From NCBI GenBank assembly GCA_964383325.1, contig CAYLGY010000073.1:1-13513 (forward strand): a stretch of DNA of 13,513 bases, written 5' to 3'. Under the pieces are notes generated by a model that saw only the letters and a list, made by a program, of their open reading frames with translations, made no database searches and had not been told where the DNA came from. This document shows positions 7,663-13,513 of this stretch, piece after piece. The stretch is from CAYLGY01 sp964383325. GTDB taxonomy: Bacteria; Pseudomonadota; Alphaproteobacteria; Rhizobiales; Rhizobiaceae. Each line of letters starts with the position of its first letter. Position 1 is the stretch's first letter. Position numbers and translations under genes: made by a program.

Positions 7663-7749
7663 ATGGGCCTTTCCCGTTCCATCAACGCCGTCGCCATTCT
7701 GGCAGCTTTTGCTTTCGTCCTTGCCGTCATTGTCGGCGTGCTCCCCTGA
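7663..7749 (+). CDS. 28-residue single-span small membrane protein
   Basis: An ATG at 7663 is preceded by GGAGG (7651–7655) with 7 nt spacing, and a plausible promoter lies just upstream. The product begins MGLSRSINAV and continues as an unbroken hydrophobic stretch (about residues 8–26, rich in Ala, Val, Ile, Leu and Phe), ending in Leu-Pro. It has one Arg near the N-terminus and no other charge, fitting a single inner-membrane helix with the N-terminus inside. It is too short for a cleavable signal plus a mature protein. The gene is convergent with metF, 39 bp away. I cannot assign a function; tiny membrane proteins of this shape often adjust the activity or stability of a larger membrane complex. 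It is supported mainly by the combination of promoter, ribosome site and composition. Confidence 0.6.
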   Translation: MGLSRSINAVAILAAFAFVLAVIVGVLP

Positions 7750-7758
7750 CGAAAACAT

Positions 7759-7781
7759 CGACGAAAGGCGTTGCGTTTTTT
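7759..7781 (+). terminator. weak terminator after the small membrane protein
   Basis: CGACG (7759–7763) pairs with CGTTG (7769–7773), with one G·T wobble, around the loop AAAGG; after 2 nt come six T (7776–7781). The stem is short, but shape, T-run and position 10 nt after the stop codon fit an intrinsic terminator. Confidence 0.4.
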
Positions 7782-7788
7782 CCCTGAT

Positions 7789-8706
7789 TCACGAGGTTAG
7801 TGCCAAGCAAGGCGAATTTGTGACTTTCGCCGCGCTCTCTTCGTCGCTTCTGTCACGGATGCCGATCATGTGGCAGATGGCGACAATGAGGTCGGCTCGG
7901 TTCATCGTATAGAAGTGAAACTGGCGCACGCCGCGTTTGATCAGGTCGCTCACCTGCTCGGCCGCGATTGCAACGGCAACCATTTCATGGATGCGGCTTG
8001 CGCCTTTCAGCCCGTCAAACCGGTCGGCGAGCCATTGCGGAATATGCGCGCCACACCGCGCCGAGAAATTGGCGAGCTGTTGGAAATCGTGCACCGGCAT
8101 GATCCCCGGCACGATCGGGATGAAGATGCCTGCCTTGCGGACACGCTCGACATAGCGCTCGAAGGCGTCATTGTCGAAAAAATATTGCGTCAGGGCACGG
8201 CAGGCGCCGGCATCCACCTTGCGCCGAAGCATTTCGATCTCGGTCGCGAAGTCTGGACTTTCCGGGTGTTTCTCGGGATAGGCGGCAACCGAGATGTCTT
8301 CCGCACCAAGCCGGGCAAGGGCGGCGACGAGCTCGGCCGAGCTGGCATAGGCGAGCGGATCCGGGCGCCATTTCCCGCCCATGTCGCCCGGCAGATCGCC
8401 CCGCAGCGCCACGAAACGGCGAATGCCGAGCCGGAGGAAGTCGCCCGCAATCCGGTCCACTTCCTCGCGGCTGCCGGAAACTGCGGTCAGATGCGCCGCG
8501 GGAGCAAGCGCCGTCTCCGCGACCAGCCTGCGCAGCAGGCCGATGGAACGTTCGCGGCTCGATCCGCCCGCCCCGTAGGTTACCGAGACGAATTCAGGGC
8601 GCAGCCGCTCCAGCCTGCGCACGGTCTGCCAGAGACTGGCCTCGCCTCCGGCATTGCGCGCCGGAAAGAACTCGAAGGAGATTGCCGGTTGAGACGTGTA
8701 GTTCAT
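7789..8706 (-). CDS. metF: 5,10-methylenetetrahydrofolate reductase
   Basis: This flavoenzyme reduces 5,10-methylene-THF to 5-methyl-THF, the methyl donor for methionine synthase, in the cytoplasm. The 305-residue length and motifs fit the bacterial FAD-dependent family: ISFEFFPAR (9–17, with Glu12 matching the catalytic Glu28 of E. coli), SVTYGAGGS (41–49), ALRGD (100–104, with Asp104 at the position of the flavin-tuning Asp), and AAYPEKHPES (141–150). The (βα)8-barrel runs to about residue 280; the last 20 residues are variable. The ATG at 8706 is chosen over an upstream in-frame start at 8853 because it begins at the family N-terminus, and because its ATG overlaps the TGA of sahR (ATGA), a typical translational coupling. 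The reading frame upstream of it is only a shadow of sahR. No metH follows within the window, although metF and metH are often close together in related bacteria. Confidence 0.95.
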   Translation of the reverse strand: MNYTSQPAISFEFFPARNAGGEASLWQTVRRLERLRPEFVSVTYGAGGSSRERSIGLLRRLVAETALAPAAHLTAVSGSREEVDRIAGDFLRLGIRRFVALRGDLPGDMGGKWRPDPLAYASSAELVAALARLGAEDISVAAYPEKHPESPDFATEIEMLRRKVDAGACRALTQYFFDNDAFERYVERVRKAGIFIPIVPGIMPVHDFQQLANFSARCGAHIPQWLADRFDGLKGASRIHEMVAVAIAAEQVSDLIKRGVRQFHFYTMNRADLIVAICHMIGIRDRSDEESAAKVTNSPCLALTS

Positions 8707-9713
8707 GCGCTTTCCCCTGCGAGCGCCTCGGTGGCCACCAGGAGCCGTGGATCCCGGCCGATCCAGATCCGCACGACGAGCGACCCGCCATCGTGCGAGC
8801 GCGAGGTGACTTCGCGCGTTGTCTCGGTTTCCAGTCCGTGTTCCGTCATCCATTCCTGGATCTGCTGGTCAGAGAAACCCAGCCGCACATGAGCATGTTC
8901 CTCGCGCAGGAATTCCAGCTGGTGCGGAGCGAAATCGACAATGACCAGCCGACCGCCCGGCCGCAGCGCCCTCGCCGCGCCCTGAATGGCAAGCGCAGGT
9001 TCGTCGAGATGGTGGAGCACCTGATGGAGGGTAACCAGGTCGAACGAATCGCGTTCGATCGGCAGTGCATAGACGTCGCCGAGCCGCACCTGTGCATGCG
9101 TCGCCCCGGCATTGTCGAGATTGGCCCGCGCTACCGCCAGCATTTCGCGCGACTGGTCGATCCCGACGCCGCGCTGGTAGAGCGGCGCGAACAGGACCAG
9201 CATCCTGCCGGTGCCCGTACCGAGATCGAGCATGGAATGGACCGGCGCCGTGCCGATGGCGGCCATCAGGGCTGCCTCCACATCGCTGTCGGAAGCATGC
9301 AGGGAGCGGATCTCGTCCCAGCTCTGCGCATTGGCGTTGAAATATTCCAGTGCTGCCTCGCGCCGTCGCGCCTTCACGCTCGCCAACCGTTCGGAATCGC
9401 GCTCCAGTTGCGGGTCGTGCGGATCGAGTCGGGAGGTGAGGCTCAGCACGAACTCCCGCGCCGCATTCTGATCCGACAGCCGGAACCAGGCCCAGGAGCC
9501 TTCCTGGTAGCGCTCGATCAGCCCCGCATCGAGCAGCAGCCGCAGATGCCGGGAGACCCGGGGCTGCGACTGGTTGAGGATCTCCGTGAGATCGGAAACG
9601 GTCAGGTCGCCGCGCGACAGCAGGAGAAGAATGCGCAGCCGGCTGGACTCGGCCGTCGCCTTCATCGTGTCGACCATCAGGGTAAGGTCCAGCCTTGTCG
9701 AGGAATGCAACAT
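8703..9713 (-). CDS. sahR: SahR-type regulator: ArsR winged helix fused to a SAM-methylase-like domain
   Basis: This is a transcriptional repressor of the SAM cycle. Residues about 12–80 form an ArsR winged-helix domain, with LTVSDLTEILNQSQPRVSRH (37–56) as the recognition helix-turn-helix. The Cys pairs of metal-sensing ArsR proteins are absent, so it is not a metal sensor. Residues about 120–320 are a class I methylase fold with motif I LDLGTGTGR (162–170), the acidic GIDQS (184–188), GDVYALP (212–218) and LRPGGRLVIVDF (250–261). In the studied SahR family this domain binds S-adenosylhomocysteine, which releases the repressor from DNA and induces ahcY, metH/E, metF and metK. The ATG at 9713 is preferred to a TTG at 9725: GGAGG stands 4 nt before it. 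Its stop overlaps the metF start. Whether the domain still has methylase activity cannot be judged. The name rests on architecture and the metF neighbour. Confidence 0.85.
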   Translation of the reverse strand: MLHSSTRLDLTLMVDTMKATAESSRLRILLLLSRGDLTVSDLTEILNQSQPRVSRHLRLLLDAGLIERYQEGSWAWFRLSDQNAAREFVLSLTSRLDPHDPQLERDSERLASVKARRREAALEYFNANAQSWDEIRSLHASDSDVEAALMAAIGTAPVHSMLDLGTGTGRMLVLFAPLYQRGVGIDQSREMLAVARANLDNAGATHAQVRLGDVYALPIERDSFDLVTLHQVLHHLDEPALAIQGAARALRPGGRLVIVDFAPHQLEFLREEHAHVRLGFSDQQIQEWMTEHGLETETTREVTSRSHDGGSLVVRIWIGRDPRLLVATEALAGESA

Positions 9714-9730
9714 CTCCCCTCCCAAAGTTC

Positions 9731-9750
9731 ACATAAACATATCTTTATAT
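9731..9750. promoter_or_regulatory. candidate SahR operator
   Basis: A 20-bp AT-rich imperfect palindrome (ACATAAACATATCTTTATAT; two mismatched pairs in ten) ends 17 nt before the sahR start and covers the proposed -10 box. From memory, its ATAAA-n-ATAT-n-TTTAT form resembles the SahR motif class. Its location in a GC-rich genome directly before the regulator gene suggests autoregulation of sahR–metF. Confidence 0.6.
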
Positions 9751-9770
9751 CATTCTTCCTGCTCGCGCAA
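9744..9770 (-). promoter_or_regulatory. promoter of the sahR–metF operon
   Basis: Read on the minus strand, TTGCGC (9770–9765) and TATAAA (9749–9744, five of six consensus bases) are 15 nt apart, slightly short of ideal. Transcription would start near 9737, giving a leader of about 24 nt. The -10 box lies within the candidate SahR palindrome, so bound repressor would block RNA polymerase. Confidence 0.5.
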
Positions 9771-9827
9771 GCCTGATGGGAAACCTTGTCCTGGCGGGGT
9801 GACGCGACGGCCCTCGCTGCTCAGGCG

Positions 9828-11009
9828 CTACCCCTCCTCCTTGTCGACTCCCTCCTCGCCCAGGATTTCCGCATTGTGCTCGCCGAGGCGCGGGGGTGGG
9901 CGCCGATAGACAAGCGGGGTTTCGCTCATCAGGATCGGGCTGCGCACGCCGGGCAGGACGTTGCCGTCGCCATCTTCCAGATCGATGCGCAGGCCGCGGT
10001 CCCGGATTTGCGGATCGGCGAACATCTGCGCAATATTGTTGATCGGCCCGGCCGGCACGCCTGCTGCCTCCAGCTCGGTGAGCAGGGCATCGCGCTGCCA
10101 AGCCCGGGTCTTGCCGATGATCGCTTCGCGCAGCCGCGCCCGATTGGCGACTCGCAGCGCGTTCGTGGCGAAATCGGGATCGTCGGCAAGCTCCGGGAGG
10201 CCCAGCACCTCGCACATGCGCCGGAACTGGCCCTCATTGCCGACGGCGATGATGAGATGCCCGTCGGCCACCGGGAAAACCTCATAGGGCGCGATGTTCA
10301 CATGCGCATTGCCGACCTGGCCCGGCGGCGTACCCGAGACGAGATAATTGAGATTGTGATTGGCGAGCACGGCCGCCTGGGCGTCGAACAGCGCCATGTC
10401 GATATGCTGGCCCTTGCCGCCAGAGCGTACATGCAGCAGCGCCGCCTGGATCGCGATGACTGCGTAGAGGCCCGTGAAAAGATCGGAGATCGCGACGCCG
10501 GCCTTCTGCGGTTCGCCGCCCTTCTCCCCGGTCAGCGACATCATTCCGGCCATTGCCTGGATGATGAAATCATAGCCGGGGCGCTGCCGGTACGGGCCGC
10601 TATGGCCGAAGCCGGTAATGGAGCAATAGATCAGCTGCGGATGCAGCTGTGCCAGGCTTTCATAATCGAGGCCGAACTTCTTCAGGCCACCATGCTTGTA
10701 ATTCTCGATCAGGACATCGGCGCCGCGTATCAGTTCGGCGGCCTTTCTGCGACCGGCCTCCGTCTTCAGGTCGATCGTCACCGACCGCTTGCCGCGATTG
10801 GTGGAATGGAAATAGGCGGCGGACAGGTTCTCGCCATTCCTGCCCGTGACGAAGGGCGGACCCCAATGGCGCGTGTCGTCGCCCCCATCCGGGTTTTCGA
10901 TCTTGATGACGTCGGCACCCAGATCGGCAAGCAATTGTCCTGCCCAGGGGCCCGCCAGCACGCGCGCCAGCTCGATCACGCGCACGCCCTTCAGCGGCGC
11001 GTCAGCCAT
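9828..11009 (-). CDS. CaiB/BaiF family III CoA-transferase
   Basis: This is a cytoplasmic enzyme that moves CoA between carboxylic acids. The 393-residue length matches the family. The N-terminal Rossmann part shows GVRVIELARVLAGPWAGQLLADLGADVIKIE (8–38), followed by HSTNRGKRS (68–76), ENYKHGG (102–108) and SITGFGHSGPY (130–140). GVAISDLFTGLYA (171–183) carries Asp176, which aligns with the catalytic Asp that forms the aspartyl-CoA anhydride. VGNEGQFRRMCEVLG and the GVPAGPIN segment (317–324) are also typical. The ATG at 11009 is preferred to an in-frame start at 11105: GGAGG precedes it, and the family N-terminus begins there. It is divergent from ettA and has its own leader. CoA donor and acceptor cannot be predicted; succinyl-CoA-dependent transfer to a dicarboxylate or aromatic acid is common in this family. 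No acyl-CoA dehydrogenase or hydratase adjoins it to hint at a pathway. Confidence 0.93.
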   Translation of the reverse strand: MADAPLKGVRVIELARVLAGPWAGQLLADLGADVIKIENPDGGDDTRHWGPPFVTGRNGENLSAAYFHSTNRGKRSVTIDLKTEAGRRKAAELIRGADVLIENYKHGGLKKFGLDYESLAQLHPQLIYCSITGFGHSGPYRQRPGYDFIIQAMAGMMSLTGEKGGEPQKAGVAISDLFTGLYAVIAIQAALLHVRSGGKGQHIDMALFDAQAAVLANHNLNYLVSGTPPGQVGNAHVNIAPYEVFPVADGHLIIAVGNEGQFRRMCEVLGLPELADDPDFATNALRVANRARLREAIIGKTRAWQRDALLTELEAAGVPAGPINNIAQMFADPQIRDRGLRIDLEDGDGNVLPGVRSPILMSETPLVYRRPPPRLGEHNAEILGEEGVDKEEG

Positions 11010-11061
11010 CGGAATGCCCTCCCCTTGCCCCGGATCTTCCGCGCCTTGCGGGCGCCGGCGA

Positions 11062-11090
11062 TTGCCAATCCCTGCCATCTGACCTACATA
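11062..11090 (+). promoter_or_regulatory. possible ettA promoter
   Basis: TTGCCA (11062–11067, five of six) and TACATA (11085–11090, three of six) are 17 nt apart in the 130-bp divergent region between the CoA-transferase and ettA genes. It would give a leader of roughly 40 nt. The -10 is weak, so this is tentative. Confidence 0.35.
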
Positions 11091-11139
11091 GCCGGCACAT
11101 TCCAATCCTCACTGATCAGCAGAAACGGGGTAAGCGCGC

Positions 11140-12789
11140 GTGGCACGCCAATTCATCTATCATATGTCCGGGCTGAACAAGTCCTATGGCAGCAAGAAGA
11201 TCCTCGAGAACATCCACCTGTCCTTCTATCCGGACGCGAAGATCGGCATTCTCGGCCCCAATGGCGCAGGCAAATCGACCGTGCTGCGCATCATGGCCGG
11301 TCTCGACAAGGAGTATACGGGCGAGGCCTGGCTCGCCGAGGGGGCCACTTGCGGATATCTGCCGCAGGAACCCGAGCTCGATCCCGCCAAGGATGTCATG
11401 GGCAACGTGATGGAGGGCGTGGCCGAAAAGAAGGCCATTCTCGACCGTTACAATGAGCTGATGATGAACTATTCCGACGAGACCGCCGAGGAAGGTGCGA
11501 AGCTGCAGGACATCATCGACGCGCAGAATCTCTGGGATCTCGAATCGCAGGTCGAAATGGCGATGGAGGCCCTGCGCTGCCCGCCGGGCGATGCCGATGT
11601 CACGAAGCTCTCGGGCGGCGAGAAACGCCGAGTGGCCCTTTGCCGCCTGCTCCTGTCGCAGCCCGACCTTCTGCTGCTCGACGAACCGACCAACCATCTC
11701 GACGCGGAAACAACGGCCTGGCTGGACAAGCATCTGCGCGAATATCCGGGCGCGGTGCTGCTGATCACCCATGACCGCTACTTCCTCGACAATGTCACCG
11801 GCTGGATCCTCGAACTCGACCGTGGCCGGGGCATCCCCTATGAGGGCAATTATTCGGCATATCTGGAAGCCAAGGCCAAGCGTCTGGCGCAGGAGAGCCG
11901 GGAGGAAGCCGCGCGGCAAAAGGCGCTTGCTCGCGAGCGCGAATGGATTTCGTCCAGCCCTCGCGCCCGCCAGGCCAAGTCGAAGGCGCGCATCAATGCC
12001 TATGACGAGCTGGTGCGCGCAGCGGCCGATCGCGGTCCGGCTGATGCGCAGATCATCATTCCCGCTGGCGAGCGGCTTGGGCAGAACGTCATCGAGTTCC
12101 AGGGCGTGCGCAAGGGCTTCGGCGACCGTTTGCTCATGGATGGGCTCGATTTCCGCCTGCCGCCCGGCGGGATCGGCGCCGTGATCGGGCCGAATGGCGT
12201 CGGCAAGACGACGCTGTTCCGCATGATCGCCGGACAGGAACAGCCCGATGCCGGCCAGATCCTCATCGGCGAGACCGTGCAGCTCGGCTATGTCGACCAG
12301 AGCCGCGACACGCTCGATCCCGACAAGACCGTCTGGGAAGAGATTTCCGGCGGTAATGACGTCATCCGTCTCGGCAGGCACGAAATGAACTCCCGCGCCT
12401 ATTGCGGCGCGTTCAATTTCAAGGGCGGCGACCAGCAGCAGAAGGTCGGCTCGCTTTCCGGCGGGCAGCGCAATCGCGTGCATCTTGCCAAGATCCTCAA
12501 GAGTGGCTCCAACGTGCTGCTGCTCGACGAACCCACAAACGACCTCGATACGGAGACGCTCGGCGCGCTGGAAGACGCGCTGGAGAATTTTGCCGGCTGC
12601 GCCGTCATCATCAGCCACGACCGCATGTTCCTCGACCGGCTGGCGACCCATATTCTCGCCTTCGAAGGCGACAGTCAGGTCGAATGGTTCGAGGGCAATT
12701 TCGCCGAATATGAAGCTGACAAGGTTCGCCGCCTTGGCCCGGACAGCATCATTCCGAAGCGGGTCACCTACAAGCGCCTGACGCGCTGA
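11140..12789 (+). CDS. ettA: energy-dependent translational throttle protein EttA (ABC-F ATPase)
   Basis: This is a soluble ABC-F protein with two ATPase cassettes and no membrane domain. In E. coli, EttA binds the ribosomal E site and gates the first peptide bonds according to the ATP/ADP ratio. The 549 residues match the family length (about 555). Cassette 1: Walker A GPNGAGKST (39–47), signature LSGGEKRR (157–164), Walker B LLLLDEPTNHLD (177–188, Glu182) and switch His211. The linker, about 240–300, is the charged P-site-tRNA interaction arm (YLEAKAKRLAQE; SSSPRARQAKSKAR). Cassette 2: Walker A GPNGVGKTT (350–358), signature LSGGQRNR (439–446), Walker B LLLDEPTNDLD (460–470, Glu464) and His493. 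Both cassettes look catalytically complete. The start is GTG at 11140; the N-terminus aligns with EttA, but the ribosome site (GGGGTAAG) is weak. It is transcribed alone and ends at a strong hairpin. Confidence 0.96.
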   Translation: MARQFIYHMSGLNKSYGSKKILENIHLSFYPDAKIGILGPNGAGKSTVLRIMAGLDKEYTGEAWLAEGATCGYLPQEPELDPAKDVMGNVMEGVAEKKAILDRYNELMMNYSDETAEEGAKLQDIIDAQNLWDLESQVEMAMEALRCPPGDADVTKLSGGEKRRVALCRLLLSQPDLLLLDEPTNHLDAETTAWLDKHLREYPGAVLLITHDRYFLDNVTGWILELDRGRGIPYEGNYSAYLEAKAKRLAQESREEAARQKALAREREWISSSPRARQAKSKARINAYDELVRAAADRGPADAQIIIPAGERLGQNVIEFQGVRKGFGDRLLMDGLDFRLPPGGIGAVIGPNGVGKTTLFRMIAGQEQPDAGQILIGETVQLGYVDQSRDTLDPDKTVWEEISGGNDVIRLGRHEMNSRAYCGAFNFKGGDQQQKVGSLSGGQRNRVHLAKILKSGSNVLLLDEPTNDLDTETLGALEDALENFAGCAVIISHDRMFLDRLATHILAFEGDSQVEWFEGNFAEYEADKVRRLGPDSIIPKRVTYKRLTR

Positions 12790-12854
12790 TCAGGCCGAGC
12801 CGGCCGTGGCGCCTGCGGGCGTTGCGGCCCGATCCTCAGGCTTACGAAAAAAGA

Positions 12855-12879
12855 AACCGCGGGCTTGCGGCCCGCGGTT
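12855..12879. terminator. bidirectional intrinsic terminator between convergent genes
   Basis: AACCGCGGGC (12855–12864) pairs perfectly with GCCCGCGGTT (12870–12879) around a 5-nt loop. On the plus strand a broken pyrimidine tract (CCTCTTTA) follows, serving ettA. On the minus strand the stem is followed by TTCTTTTTT (12855–12847), a strong tract serving the transport gene. Confidence 0.85.
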
Positions 12880-12886
12880 CCTCTTT

Positions 12887-12924
12887 ACAGACCTTGTATC
12901 GCCCCCCCGGCGGATACGGTCTGT
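12887..12924. other. second long hairpin beside the terminator
   Basis: ACAGACC (12887–12893) pairs with GGTCTGT (12918–12924). After a 2-nt bulge, GTATC (12896–12900) pairs with GATAC (12913–12917), closing a 12-nt C/G-rich loop that may pair further (GCC/GGC). It starts 8 nt beyond the stop of the transport gene and 7 nt from the terminator stem. It may protect the 3' end of the transport mRNA or be a protein-binding dyad. Confidence 0.5.
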
Positions 12925-12932
12925 CAGCAGGT

Positions 12933-13513
12933 TCAGTCGCTCAACGCCAGATCCGTCACTACATGAGTCCAGGCGCCTTCCGGCGGGCGCGAGATGACCG
13001 GATCGGAGCCTCCGGCCAGCAGCGTATCAACCGTGCGCTGGTAGTCCTCCGGATCGAGTGCGCCATTGGAGCCTGCGGTGAGCTTGGCGATCTCGGCGGT
13101 CATACGCTTCTGGTGCTTCTCGGTTTGCGCTCCCGTCTCGTCATTGTCCAGTACGATTTCGGCAGCCTCGTCCGGATTCTCTTCGGCCCATTTCCAGCCC
13201 TTCATCGAAGCCCGCACAAACCGCGCCATGCGGTCCACGAATTCCGGATCCTCGAGATTCTCCTCCAATACGTAGAGGCCGTCCTCCAGGGTCGCCACGC
13301 CCTGATCCTCATATTTGAAATTGATCAGTTCGTCAGGCGAGATCCCGGCATCGATGACCTGCCAATATTCATTGTAAGTCATGGTGGAGATGCAGTCGGC
13401 CTGCTTCTGCAGCAGCGGATCGACGTTGAAGCCCTGCTTCAGCACGTTGACGCCGTCGGCCCCGCCCTGCGTCGAGATGCCGAGCTTGCTCATCCAGTTC
13501 ATGAACGGATACT
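12933..13513 (-). CDS. NitT/TauT-type ABC transporter substrate-binding protein (C-terminal part)
   Basis: This is a periplasmic binding protein of the SsuA/THI5/NMT1-like family, which delivers small organic or sulfonated compounds or pyrimidine vitamin precursors to an ABC importer. Only the last 192 residues are present. The frame stays open to the right edge and begins there with YPF before the internal Met at 13502, so that Met is not the start. Family features include the lobe-2 segment QADCISTMTYNEYWQVIDAG (about residues 37–56 of the visible part), EDQGVATLEDGLYVLEE (about 68–84), and the C-terminal helical signature FVDRMARFVRASMKGWKWAEENPDEAAEIVL. The substrate cannot be read from this part; hydroxymethylpyrimidine- or riboflavin-type precursors, nitrate and taurine are all possible. 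Partner permease and ATPase genes are probably beyond the right edge. The gene ends at the tandem hairpins. Confidence 0.88.
   Translation of the reverse strand, partial: YPFMNWMSKLGISTQGGADGVNVLKQGFNVDPLLQKQADCISTMTYNEYWQVIDAGISPDELINFKYEDQGVATLEDGLYVLEENLEDPEFVDRMARFVRASMKGWKWAEENPDEAAEIVLDNDETGAQTEKHQKRMTAEIAKLTAGSNGALDPEDYQRTVDTLLAGGSDPVISRPPEGAWTHVVTDLALSD

Noticed and set aside
7486..7758. A 90-codon minus-strand frame overlapping the small membrane protein
   Set aside because: No ribosome site or family motif was seen, and the plus strand has a promoter, a ribosome site and a hydrophobic product.
8707..8853. A longer N-terminus for metF
   Set aside because: The extra 49 residues are a shadow of the sahR C-terminus and do not match the family; the ATG at 8706 overlaps the sahR stop as ATGA.
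7870..8892. A 340-codon plus-strand frame opposite metF
   Set aside because: It is antisense to a complete metF with all active-site motifs, and the translation is typical shadow sequence.
9771..9826. A GCCTGA/TCAGGC inverted repeat after the CoA-transferase
   Set aside because: The arms are only 6 bp with 44 nt between them, which is within what chance would give; no T-run follows.
9786..11456. A 556-codon plus-strand frame across the CoA-transferase and into ettA
   Set aside because: It runs antisense to a clear CoA-transferase, crosses the intergenic promoter region and shows no recognisable domain.
11116..12651. A 511-codon open frame on the minus strand inside ettA
   Set aside because: EttA has every expected ABC-F motif on the plus strand; the reverse frame is a composition artefact.

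Overview
The window looks like part of a chromosome from a GC-rich alphaproteobacterium, most likely of the Rhizobiales/Hyphomicrobiales type. The reasons are the GC-rich codon use, the fused HyuA–HyuB 5-oxoprolinase, the pairing of a methylase-domain ArsR regulator (SahR type) with metF, an alphaproteobacterial style of EttA, and NitT/TauT-type transport. This placement is inferred from gene content. No rRNA, tRNA, CRISPR array, transposase or integrase is visible.

Layout from left to right. (1) 2–3037 (+): the 3' five-sixths of a fused ATP-dependent 5-oxoprolinase/hydantoinase, ending in a stem-loop. (2) 3120–7286: an accessory-looking block. It holds an AT-rich, all-helical orphan gene (-), a divergently read pair of cell-wall enzymes (+; a GH25 muramidase lipoprotein and an MltB-type lytic transglycosylase with a peptidoglycan-binding tail), and a Ser/Thr-rich, effector-like orphan (+). 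(3) 7287–7662: 376 bp with no gene that I accept, containing a GC-rich stem-loop and a promoter. It leads into a 28-residue single-span membrane protein at 7663–7749 (+). (4) 7789–9713 (-): sahR and metF, overlapping by ATGA, with a promoter and a 20-bp imperfect palindrome just upstream of sahR. (5) 9828–11009 (-): a family III CoA-transferase, divergent from (6) ettA (11140–12789, +), an ABC-F translation factor. (7) A convergent intergenic region with two hairpins, then the C-terminal part of a NitT/TauT-type ABC substrate-binding protein (12933 to the right edge, -).

The functional links that can be supported are these. SahR probably senses S-adenosylhomocysteine and controls its own operon with metF, feeding methyl groups into methionine/SAM recycling. 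The GH25 and MltB enzymes both cut the glycan strand of peptidoglycan from the periplasmic side and probably share a transcript. The oxoprolinase, CoA-transferase and ABC transporter fragments are ordinary catabolic or uptake genes with no clear link to each other.

The most rewarding places for a second look are the candidate SahR operator, the two orphans flanking the muralytic pair, and the tiny membrane protein. I do not see a clearly new multi-gene system.
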